Source: AC-52 sp044870295
GTDB taxonomy: Bacteria; Actinomycetota; UBA4738
Assembly (NCBI GenBank): GCA_044870295.1
Contig: JBIOYQ010000152.1
Span: 1 to 17,230, forward strand
DNA length: 17,230 nucleotides
Direction: 5' to 3'
Positions 1 to 6,193 of the stretch are shown here, in pieces. Position 1 is the stretch's first letter. Every line of letters begins with the position of its first letter. A program made the translations under genes and the position numbers. The notes under the pieces were generated by a model. It worked only from the letters and a program-made list of their open reading frames with translations, was not told where the DNA came from and made no database searches.

Positions 1-444
1 ACCGAGGGGAAGCTGGTGGCGCTGTTCCCCGAGGGGACCCGCTCGCCCGACGGCCGGCTGTATCGGGGGAAGACCGGTGTGGCCCGGATCGCCCTGGAGG
101 CCCACGCGCCGGTCATCCCGGTGGCCATCGTCGGGACGTTCGAGCTGTGGCCCTACAACCGAAAGCTCCCGAAGTCGGGACGCACCGAGATCCGGTTCGG
201 CAAGCCGCTGACGTTCGAGCGGCACTTCGACACGCCCGCCGACCGCTTCGTCCTGCGGTCGGTCACGGACGAGATCATGTACGAGATCATGATGCTGTCC
301 GGACAGGAGTACGTCGACGAGTACGCCACGTCGGTCAAGGACCAGATCGACCGGGCGAAGAAGGACCAGGACGTGTCACCGTCCGGTGTGGGCGCCCCGG
401 CGTCCCAGACCTCGGAGGAAGCCTCGACCCACGCCCATCCGTAA
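1..444 (+). CDS. 1-acyl-sn-glycerol-3-phosphate acyltransferase family protein (PlsC-like), 5' end missing
   Basis: Only the C-terminal half is present; the reading frame is open from the first base, so the start lies outside the window. The visible part carries FPEGTRS, the third conserved block of the PlsC/LPLAT acyltransferase family, followed by a VIPVAIVGT block and a basic stretch ending in FGKPL, the usual order after the catalytic domain. The HX4D catalytic block would lie upstream. The family acylates lysophosphatidic acid at the membrane during phospholipid synthesis, although some members use other acceptors, so the substrate is inferred. The last 30 or so residues are polar and low in complexity. 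The next gene on the same strand follows after 36 nt and may be co-transcribed. Family assignment is firm; exact substrate is not. Confidence 0.85.
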   Translation, partial: TEGKLVALFPEGTRSPDGRLYRGKTGVARIALEAHAPVIPVAIVGTFELWPYNRKLPKSGRTEIRFGKPLTFERHFDTPADRFVLRSVTDEIMYEIMMLSGQEYVDEYATSVKDQIDRAKKDQDVSPSGVGAPASQTSEEASTHAHP

Positions 445-480
445 TACCTGCATGGCGTCCCGACGACCGAGGAGGAAGCC

Positions 481-618
481 ATGGAGGAGCGCAGGCGGTC
501 CGGCTACGGGTCCAGATGGTGGAAGTGGCTGTTGCTGTACCTCGCCGTCGGAGCCGTGGCCTACCTCATCGTGTACTTCGTGTTCTTCGCCGGCAGCGGA
601 GGGGGCGGCGGCTACTAG
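481..618 (+). CDS. Small single-pass membrane protein, 45 aa, function unknown
   Basis: A short ATG-initiated frame of 45 residues with a strong purine-rich ribosome binding site (GAGGAGGAAG) ending four bases before the start. The protein has a basic N-terminus (MEERRRSGYGSR), then WWKW and about 20 hydrophobic residues forming one transmembrane helix, then a glycine-rich tail ending GGGGGY. The positive-inside rule predicts a cytoplasmic N-terminus. It follows the PlsC-like gene in the same direction and is followed by a hairpin, so the two may form a small operon. I recognise no family. The ribosome binding site, the clean helix and the position support a real gene; a role as a membrane or lipid-enzyme partner would be speculation. 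Confidence 0.7.
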   Translation: MEERRRSGYGSRWWKWLLLYLAVGAVAYLIVYFVFFAGSGGGGGY

Positions 619-632
619 CCGACGCCAGTCTG

Positions 633-657
633 GCCGGCTCGAGGAAGGCGAGCCGGC
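633..657. terminator. Hairpin between convergent genes, possible bidirectional terminator
   Basis: A perfect 9-bp inverted repeat (GCCGGCTCG / CGAGCCGGC) with a 7-nt loop lies between the stop of the 45-aa gene on the plus strand and the stop of the zinc-ribbon gene on the minus strand. There is no T-tract on either side, which is common for hairpins in very GC-rich genomes. A second short repeat (GGCCC-GAC-GGGCC) follows at 663-675 inside the zinc-ribbon gene. Confidence 0.5.
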
Positions 658-658
658 G

Positions 659-826
659 TCAGGCCCGACGGGCCGCCGTCGTGCCCGATGCAGCCCCGCG
701 CTTGACGTTGCGCTGAGCGCTGCCCTCCTGCAGCCAGCGGGAGCCGCACGCGGTGCAGAAGGCCCGGCGCTGTGGACTGACGACGATGACGATCCTCACC
801 GACTGGCAGACCGGGCAACGCGACAT
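659..826 (-). CDS. Small zinc-ribbon protein, 55 aa
   Basis: A 55-residue frame with two CXXC knuckles, CPVC at residues 4-7 and CTAC at 24-27, separated by 16 residues: the spacing of a rubredoxin-type zinc ribbon. The tail after residue 35 is basic and low in complexity. The ATG at 826 was chosen because GGAAAGGAG lies just upstream with good spacing. A longer frame reaching 907 is open, but its extra residues look non-conserved and it would bypass that ribosome binding site. It lies 114 nt downstream of glycerol kinase on the same strand; that gap shows nothing else I can name. Small zinc ribbons of this kind bind nucleic acid or proteins, and the partner here is unknown. Confidence 0.65.
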   Translation of the reverse strand: MSRCPVCQSVRIVIVVSPQRRAFCTACGSRWLQEGSAQRNVKRGAASGTTAARRA

Positions 827-940
827 GACCGCTCCTTTCCGAGGCGATCGGTTGATACCCAGCGGTCCTGAGGCGGTAACCACCGGCCGGTTCATCTTGG
901 GTGACAATTCCGCCGTGGTATCGGCCGGATTGGTCGGCGA

Positions 941-2443
941 TCAGGCCTCCGGCTCCGACTCCGCCTCGGACCATCTCAAGGACCGTTCGACGGCCCGCCG
1001 CCAACCCCGGTAGCTCGTTTCGGTGGCGGCCACGGGGCGCGGTTCGAACTCCCGATCCAGTCGCCACACTCTCCTCAGTTGATCCGTCGAGGACCAGATC
1101 CCGCTCCCGAGACCGGCCAGGAAGGCCGCCCCCAGGGCGGTGGTCTCCTGGACCCGCGGGCGGCGGACCGGCACCCCCAGCAGGTCGGCCTGGAACTGCA
1201 GCAGCGCGTCCATGGCGCTGGCCCCGCCGTCCACCTTCAGCTCGGTGAGGGGAACGCCCGTGGCCGCCACCATCGCGTCCACCACGTCCCTGGTCTGGTA
1301 GGCCATCGCCTCGACGGCCGCCCGCACGATGTGGGCTTTCGTCGTTCCCCGCGTGATGCCGACGACCGTCCCTCGCGCGTACGGGTCCCACCACGGAGCT
1401 CCCAGCCCGGTCAGAGCGGGGACGAAGTACACCCCGCCGGTGTCGGGCACCGAGGCCGCCACCGGGCCCGCGTCCGCGGACGTCTCCAGGATGCCCAGAC
1501 CGTCGCGAAGCCATTGCACGGCCGCACCCGTGACGAAGATCGAACCTTCCAGCGCGTACGCCGACTTCGCGTCCGGCCCGCACGCCACGGTCGTCAGCAG
1601 CCCCGGCGCCCGCGCGCGGCGGTCACCGGTGTTCATCAGGACGAACGATCCGGTGCCGTAGGTGTTCTTCGTCTCGCCCGCCTCGAAGCATGCCTGTCCG
1701 AACAACGCGGCCTGCTGGTCGCCGGCGATCCCGGTGATGGGCACCGTCGCGCCGAGCAGGTGTTCCGGATCGGTCGCCCCGAACGCCGCCGCGGACGGCA
1801 GGACCTCCGGGAGCACGGCGGCCGGAACCTTCAGGCGGTCCAGGATCTCCCCGTCCCACTCGAGCCGCTCGATGTCGAACAGCATCGTGCGTGAGGCGTT
1901 GCTCCGATCGGTGACATGACTGGCACCGCCGGTCATGCGGGCCACCAGGTAGCTGTCGACCGTCCCGAACGCCAGGTCGCCCGCTTCGGCCGCCTGCCGC
2001 GCCCCGTCCACGTTGTCCAGCAGCCACGAGAGCTTCGTCCCGGAGAAATAGGGATCGAGCACCAGGCCCGTCCGGCGCTGGATGGTCTCCTCCCATCCCT
2101 CGTCGCGCAGGCGTTCACAGAGCGGAGCCGTGCGACGGTCCTGCCACACGATGGCGGGATGGATGGGGAGCAGCGTGCGACGGTCCCAGACCACCGTCGT
2201 CTCGCGTTGGTTGGTGATGCCGACGGCCACCGCCGGCACGCGGACGCCGGGGTGGGACAACGCCTCCCGGGTGGCGTCGACCAGGGCGGACCACCAGTCG
2301 TTCGGATCGTGCTCGACCCAGCCGGGCCGCGGGAAGTGCTGGGGGAACTCTCGATACGCCCGGGCCGCGACCGACCCCGTTTCGTCGACCACCATGGCCC
2401 GGACCCCGGTGGTGCCGGCGTCGATGGCGAGGATGCTGGCCAC
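941..2443 (-). CDS. glpK: Glycerol kinase
   Basis: Phosphorylates glycerol to glycerol-3-phosphate with ATP in the cytoplasm, feeding phospholipid synthesis or glycolysis. The 500-residue length matches the family. FGGY-kinase features run in order: DAGTT at 8-12, NQRET at 78-82 (Arg80-Glu81 correspond to the glycerol-binding Arg83-Glu84 of the E. coli enzyme), DPYFSGTK at 131-137, and GIAGDQQAALFGQ with Asp242-Gln243 matching the catalytic Asp/Gln pair. YGTGSF and LKVDGGAS lie further on. DAGTT replaces the usual DQGTT, and the short loop before GIAGDQ lacks the GGKGGTR stretch linked to fructose-1,6-bisphosphate control in E. coli, so that feedback may be absent (inference). The start is GTG with no clear ribosome binding site, 23 nt after the hydrolase gene. 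No glpF or glpD is adjacent. Confidence 0.93.
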   Translation of the reverse strand: MASILAIDAGTTGVRAMVVDETGSVAARAYREFPQHFPRPGWVEHDPNDWWSALVDATREALSHPGVRVPAVAVGITNQRETTVVWDRRTLLPIHPAIVWQDRRTAPLCERLRDEGWEETIQRRTGLVLDPYFSGTKLSWLLDNVDGARQAAEAGDLAFGTVDSYLVARMTGGASHVTDRSNASRTMLFDIERLEWDGEILDRLKVPAAVLPEVLPSAAAFGATDPEHLLGATVPITGIAGDQQAALFGQACFEAGETKNTYGTGSFVLMNTGDRRARAPGLLTTVACGPDAKSAYALEGSIFVTGAAVQWLRDGLGILETSADAGPVAASVPDTGGVYFVPALTGLGAPWWDPYARGTVVGITRGTTKAHIVRAAVEAMAYQTRDVVDAMVAATGVPLTELKVDGGASAMDALLQFQADLLGVPVRRPRVQETTALGAAFLAGLGSGIWSSTDQLRRVWRLDREFEPRPVAATETSYRGWRRAVERSLRWSEAESEPEA

Positions 2444-2452
2444 TGAGGCCAG

Positions 2453-2458
2453 ATGCTA
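2453..2458 (-). promoter_or_regulatory. Possible -10 box for glycerol kinase (TAGCAT)
   Basis: On the minus strand TAGCAT lies 9 nt before the GTG start of the glycerol kinase gene, inside the 23-nt gap after the upstream gene. It would give a transcript with almost no leader, which fits the missing ribosome binding site. No -35 box is evident because that region is coding. It is weaker than the other -10 boxes in this window. Confidence 0.25.
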
Positions 2459-2466
2459 GCGAACGC

Positions 2467-3465
2467 TCAGAATCCCCAGGGCCACCAACCCTGGTCGGCG
2501 ACCACGCAGGCGGCCACGGCGACGTTCGCTTCGGGGTCGAACACGTCGGCGCCATCGCGGCCACATCGCGCCGACCATGGCTCCCAGATGCCCGGGTACA
2601 GGATCTGGAAGACGCCGCTGGCGTTGCCGTACGGTGGGACCTCCGTCTTGTTGTAGGCATTGGGGCGGCAGTTCGACTCGCGCGTCGCGACCGCGAGGGC
2701 CGTCTGCACTTGATCCGTTCCCAACGGTGTGAAGGCCTCGACGATGAGGTCGTGCACGGGGCCGGACCCGCATCCCGCGCTCACCTCACCGGATCCGAGG
2801 TATTTGGACAGGGCTGCCGCCGCTGCCGCCCGGGCCGCCTCGACCTCCGCCTCCTTCTTCTCCAGACGCTTCACCTCGACCCCGGCCGCGTCGGCCTTCG
2901 TGGCCGCGTCGGCTCGCTCGATCTCGGCCTGTTCGGCCAGCGCCTGCACGCGGGCGATGGACGCGGCGAGGTCGTCCTGGCGCGACTGTCGTCCGGTGGC
3001 CAGTTCCGCCAGCGACGTCTTGAGCCGGGTCACGTCGGAGACGGTGGAGTCATCGACCTGGAAGGTCTCGCTCACGTAGACCTGAATCGACGCGAAGTCC
3101 GCCGTGCTCTGAGCCCCAAGGAAGAGATCGATGGCGGATGCCGGTCCCAGCTCGTAGGCCGTGGTGACGCGCTCCGACAGTTGATCCTGCGCCTCCGCGA
3201 GCTGCGCCGACACCGCATCCTGCTCCGACTGCAGGGCCACGATATCGCGGGCCGCCGCGTCCAGATCGAGCTGGAGCTGCCGGTACCGGTCCAGGACGTC
3301 CTGGAGGTGGGCCTCGGCCGCCGTCAGGGCATCCTTCGCGGCCTGCTCCTCGGCCCGCGCCTTGTCCAGCTTCTCCTGGACGGATTCGGCCGAAGCCCCC
3401 TGCGCCGCCCACATGGCGGCGCCGGCCAGGGCCAGCGACAGGCAGAAGGAGAGGATCTTTCGCAT
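2467..3465 (-). CDS. Secreted coiled-coil protein with C-terminal lytic-transglycosylase-like domain
   Basis: A 332-residue exported protein. Residues 1-26 are a Sec signal peptide (MRKILSF, hydrophobic core, ASA cleavage site). Residues about 28-220 are alanine/glutamate/glutamine-rich and strongly coiled-coil, interrupted by a segment (YELGPASAIDLFLGAQS, about 104-120) resembling the PcsB/RipC/EnvC-type coiled coils that dock onto FtsX. Residues about 235-332 form a lysozyme-like domain: RESNCRPNAYN with candidate catalytic Glu263, then ASGVFQIL at 282-289, with four cysteines (232, 266, 301, 320) that could form two disulfides outside the cell. It probably cleaves peptidoglycan; the FtsEX link is inference. 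The ATG at 3465 is preferred over longer in-frame starts because it sits directly before the signal peptide and has GGAG 8 nt upstream. Confidence 0.75.
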   Translation of the reverse strand: MRKILSFCLSLALAGAAMWAAQGASAESVQEKLDKARAEEQAAKDALTAAEAHLQDVLDRYRQLQLDLDAAARDIVALQSEQDAVSAQLAEAQDQLSERVTTAYELGPASAIDLFLGAQSTADFASIQVYVSETFQVDDSTVSDVTRLKTSLAELATGRQSRQDDLAASIARVQALAEQAEIERADAATKADAAGVEVKRLEKKEAEVEAARAAAAAALSKYLGSGEVSAGCGSGPVHDLIVEAFTPLGTDQVQTALAVATRESNCRPNAYNKTEVPPYGNASGVFQILYPGIWEPWSARCGRDGADVFDPEANVAVAACVVADQGWWPWGF

Positions 3466-3546
3466 GGTCGACGCTCCGGAGACGCTCACGAATCGCATCG
3501 GCCCGACCGTCGGAACGCTTGAGGGAGGGCCGGGAACGACCGGGCC

Positions 3547-3552
3547 TAGAAT
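3547..3552 (+). promoter_or_regulatory. -10 box of a leaderless promoter for the PPi-phosphofructokinase
   Basis: TAGAAT ends 6 nt before the GTG start at 3559, placing the expected transcription start on or next to the start codon. No Shine-Dalgarno sequence lies between. No convincing -35 hexamer is visible at normal spacing. The same TAGAAT-N6-start arrangement occurs at 16877. Confidence 0.5.
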
Positions 3553-3558
3553 GCGGTC

Positions 3559-4863
3559 GTGCGTCTGGGCATCCTGTGCGGGGGCGGCCCGGCCCCCGGG
3601 ATCAACTCGGTGATCTCGGCGGCCACCATCGAAGCCTGCAACTCCGGGTGGGAGGTGGTGGGGATCCTCGACGGGTTCGAGCACCTGATCGAAGGAGACG
3701 CCACCCACGTCGTCCCGCTGGAGATCACCGACGTGTCCCGCATCCATGTGCTGGGCGGTTCGATCCTGTTCACGTCACGGGCGAACCCGACCATGCGCGA
3801 CGAGGGGGCGGACGTCCCCGATTGGCGGATGCTGAACACGCTCGACGCGTTGAGGAAGCTGGGGATCGACGCGCTGCTCACGATCGGTGGGGACGACACG
3901 GCGTTCTCGGCCCAGAAGGTGGCCGAGGCGGCCGGCGGTTCCTTCCGGGTAGCCCACGTCCCGAAGACCATCGACAACGACCTGCCGCTGCCGCGCGGGG
4001 TGTCCACGTTCGGCTTCCAGACCGCTCGGCACGTGGGCGTGGAGCTGGTGAACAACCTGATGACCGACGCCATCACGACGAAGCGGTGGTTCTTCGTGCT
4101 GGCCATGGGCCGGTCGGCAGGGCACTTGGCGGTGCGGATCGGGAAGGCCGCCGGGGCGACCCTGACCGTGATCGCGGAGGAGTTCCCGCCGGACCGCCCC
4201 ATCCGGCTGGACCACCTGGTCGATCTGGTGGAGGCCAGCATGTTGAAGCGGCTCGCCCACGGCAGGCCGTTTGGCGTGGTGGTGCTGTCGGAGGGCATCG
4301 CCCTGCGGCTGGAGGAGGAGGACCTGAAGAAGGCCATGCCCGACGTGGAGCGCGACGAACACGGCCACATCCGGCTCGGTGAGCTCAACCTGGACGGCGT
4401 GCTGGCGGACCTGGTGAAGGATCGATTCAAGCAGCGCGGCACCAAGGTCACCATCACGCCGAAGAACATCGGCTACGAGCTTCGGTGCGCGGCTCCCATC
4501 CCCTTCGACATCGAGTACACGCGGGACCTGGGGTACGGGGCGATCGACTACCTGCGGACGCTCCTGCAGGAGGGACGGGACGAGCCGGGCGCCATGATCA
4601 CCATCCAGGAGGAGCAGATGGTTCCGCTGCCGTTCGGGTCCTTCACCGATCCCGACACCGGCCGGCCCCGTGTCCGCGAGGTGGCCATCGACAGCGGCAT
4701 GTACCGGGTCGCCACCGAGTACATGATCCGGCTGGAGCGGGACGACCTCGACGATCCTTCCAAGCTCACGGCGATCGCCGAGGCGGCGAAGATGACCCCC
4801 CAGGAGTTTCGGGACCGTTACGGGTATCTGGTGGCTGAGCGGACCGGCGGGGTGTCGGCGTAG
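3559..4863 (+). CDS. pfp: 6-phosphofructokinase, predicted pyrophosphate-dependent
   Basis: A phosphofructokinase-A family enzyme of 434 residues acting on fructose-6-phosphate in glycolysis. The N-terminal GILCGGGPAPGINSVI binds the phosphoryl donor. Two diagnostic positions point to pyrophosphate rather than ATP: TIGGDD at 108-113, with Asp where ATP enzymes have Gly (GGDGS), and PKTIDND at 135-141, with Lys where bacterial ATP enzymes have Gly. Asp139 of TIDND is the expected catalytic base, and MGRSAGHLA follows near 188. PPi-linked enzymes are reversible, so this one could also serve gluconeogenesis. Length exceeds the about 340 residues of short actinobacterial enzymes and fits a longer clade. 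The GTG start begins directly at the conserved first strand. Its 3' end overlaps a convergent gene by 98 nt. Confidence 0.92.
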   Translation: MRLGILCGGGPAPGINSVISAATIEACNSGWEVVGILDGFEHLIEGDATHVVPLEITDVSRIHVLGGSILFTSRANPTMRDEGADVPDWRMLNTLDALRKLGIDALLTIGGDDTAFSAQKVAEAAGGSFRVAHVPKTIDNDLPLPRGVSTFGFQTARHVGVELVNNLMTDAITTKRWFFVLAMGRSAGHLAVRIGKAAGATLTVIAEEFPPDRPIRLDHLVDLVEASMLKRLAHGRPFGVVVLSEGIALRLEEEDLKKAMPDVERDEHGHIRLGELNLDGVLADLVKDRFKQRGTKVTITPKNIGYELRCAAPIPFDIEYTRDLGYGAIDYLRTLLQEGRDEPGAMITIQEEQMVPLPFGSFTDPDTGRPRVREVAIDSGMYRVATEYMIRLERDDLDDPSKLTAIAEAAKMTPQEFRDRYGYLVAERTGGVSA

Positions 4864-5194
4864 GACGGCGCAGCCGCTGAGCGGCGCGGGCGGTGGCCGA
4901 CGGGCGCCGTGCCTGACCCGGATTGCCCGTCTCGGCGGACGGCTGAGCCACCGCGAAGACCGCCCACAGGAATCCGCCGGCGGCCAGGAACACCAGAATG
5001 ATCCCGGGAGGCCACACGATCGACAGCCCGATGGCCATGACCAGCACGCCGGCCATGGGGACACCGGCGACCAACTGTGGGGACAGCCGGCGGGCGATCC
5101 AATGGGCCGCCCGGAGCCACCTCCCCTCGCGCCACTGGATGGCGGCGAGGGGTCCGAGGAGTCCGAGCAGGACGAGCGCGATTGCGGGCGCCAT
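4766..5194 (-). CDS. Small membrane protein, 142 aa, function unknown
   Basis: The ATG lies 9 nt after the stop of the ketopantoate-reductase gene, so the pair reads as an operon. Residues 1-85 contain hydrophobic segments at about 3-19, 43-62 and 64-83, with an aromatic/arginine-rich linker (QWREGRWLRAAHWIARR) between the first two. From about residue 86 the protein is Pro/Arg/Ser-rich and looks unstructured; this tail is encoded antisense to the last 98 nt of the phosphofructokinase gene. The membrane half fills a stretch of 340 nt that would otherwise be empty. No family was recognised and the ribosome binding site is poor. The hydrophobic half is credible; the tail could be read-through sequence without function. 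Confidence 0.5.
   Translation of the reverse strand: MAPAIALVLLGLLGPLAAIQWREGRWLRAAHWIARRLSPQLVAGVPMAGVLVMAIGLSIVWPPGIILVFLAAGGFLWAVFAVAQPSAETGNPGQARRPSATARAAQRLRRPTPTPRRSAQPPDTRNGPETPGGSSSPPRRSP
4869..4888 (+). terminator. Hairpin after the phosphofructokinase stop, weak terminator candidate
   Basis: Six nt after the stop codon, CGC-A-GCCGC-TGA-GCGGC-GCG folds into a stem of 5 bp plus 3 bp with one bulged A and a three-base loop. No T-tract follows. It lies antisense to the tail of the convergent small membrane protein gene. Confidence 0.3.
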
Positions 5195-5203
5195 AGGTGC
5201 GAC

Positions 5204-6169
5204 TTACCCCGTTTCCCGCGCCGACATGCCACCTTTTCCCCGGCGAGCCGTGGCCGCATGATGCAGGGGAAGCAGCTCGTCGAGGATCTCCTGGTTGGCC
5301 GGCGTGGGCACCCTCGCCTCGACGCCGAAGCGCACGACGGCGCCGTTGATGGCCTCCACCTCGAGGGGACGCCCTCGTTCGACGTCGCGGCACATGGAGG
5401 ACTTCGCCCGAGGGTCGAGTGATGTCTTCACGCTCGCCAGCACCGACTCGGGCAGCCCTCGGGCGACGGTGATCCCTCGATCGGCCGCGACGGCCCCCAC
5501 CTCGGTCATCGCATGCACCAGGAGCGACAGAAGCTCGGGCCGCTGCCGCACCTCGCCGATCGAGCACCTGCACAGGGCCGTCACGCCGCCGATGCCCGCG
5601 ATGATCAGCAGCTTCGTCCACAGGTCGGCCGTGATGTCGACGGAGAGTGCCGCCGGCACGGGGGTCCCCGCGAACGCGTCCACCAGGCCCTGCGCGGCCG
5701 CCGTATCGGCTTCGCGGAACGAACCGATGACGATGTCGGCCAACGTTCCCCGCTGGACCACCACCCCGGGCGCGTCGAGCCACGATTCCAGCCGGGTCAC
5801 GCCCCCGAGCACCGTCGCGCCTTGGAACCGACGCACCAGGAACTCCTCGTTCTCCACGCCGTTCTGGAGCGAGCAGATGGCCGTGCCGGGCTGCACCGCG
5901 CCGGCGACGGCGTCCGCGGCCGTCTCGTTGTCGTAGGTCTTCACGCAGAAGAGCACGGCATCGACCGGGCCGGCCTCGTCACCACGGTCCGTCGCGTTGA
6001 CGTGCGCGAAGCGGAGGTCGCCGTGGGTGCTGAGGACGGTCAGGCCGTTCGATCGCAGAGCCGACACGTTGTCGCCCCGCGCCAGGAACCACACCTCGTG
6101 TCCGGCTTCGAGGAGCCTCGCTCCGTAGTAGCCACCGACGCCCCCCGTCCCCGCGACCAGGACCTTCAC
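5204..6169 (-). CDS. panE: 2-dehydropantoate 2-reductase (ketopantoate reductase) family protein
   Basis: NADPH-dependent reduction of ketopantoate to pantoate is the family's role in pantothenate and coenzyme A synthesis. The 321-residue protein begins MKVLVAGTGGVGGYYGA, a Rossmann GXGXXG nucleotide site at residues 7-12. It then shows CVKTYDN (Lys77), LQNGVENEE (Asn103), WTKLLIIAGIGGVTAL with Lys186 at the position of the E. coli catalytic Lys176, and SSMCRDVERGRPLEVEAINGAVV with Glu270 matching the substrate-binding Glu256. All key residues are present. Paralogues with unknown substrates exist in this family, so pantoate synthesis is likely but unproven. The GTG start sits directly on the glycine motif. 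It diverges from the threonine-aldolase gene across only 24 nt. Confidence 0.85.
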   Translation of the reverse strand: MKVLVAGTGGVGGYYGARLLEAGHEVWFLARGDNVSALRSNGLTVLSTHGDLRFAHVNATDRGDEAGPVDAVLFCVKTYDNETAADAVAGAVQPGTAICSLQNGVENEEFLVRRFQGATVLGGVTRLESWLDAPGVVVQRGTLADIVIGSFREADTAAAQGLVDAFAGTPVPAALSVDITADLWTKLLIIAGIGGVTALCRCSIGEVRQRPELLSLLVHAMTEVGAVAADRGITVARGLPESVLASVKTSLDPRAKSSMCRDVERGRPLEVEAINGAVVRFGVEARVPTPANQEILDELLPLHHAATARRGKGGMSARETG

Positions 6170-6177
6170 GGGCGGTG

Positions 6178-6185
6178 ACTATACT
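6178..6185. promoter_or_regulatory. Shared, nearly symmetric -10 element of a divergent leaderless promoter
   Basis: The two GTG starts are 24 nt apart (6170-6193 between). In the centre, ACTATACT gives TATACT (6180-6185) on the plus strand and TATAGT (6183-6178) on the minus strand. Each hexamer ends exactly 8 nt before its own GTG, and neither gene has a Shine-Dalgarno sequence, so both transcripts would start at or within a base or two of the start codon. The core GANTATANTC is a dyad. Clear -35 boxes are absent on both sides. Confidence 0.6.
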
Positions 6186-6193
6186 CGGCGGGC

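Noticed and set aside
615..1583. 322-codon minus-strand open frame overlapping glycerol kinase
   Set aside because: Out-of-frame shadow of glpK; Gly/Arg-rich translation with no recognisable sequence.
3466..3747. N-terminal extension of the hydrolase gene upstream of ATG 3465
   Set aside because: The extension would bury the signal peptide about 94 residues inside the protein, and it overlaps the start of the phosphofructokinase gene.
3775..5259. 494-codon minus-strand open frame
   Set aside because: It lies antisense to the phosphofructokinase gene, is Arg/Pro/Gly/His-rich with no motif, and is a by-product of high GC.
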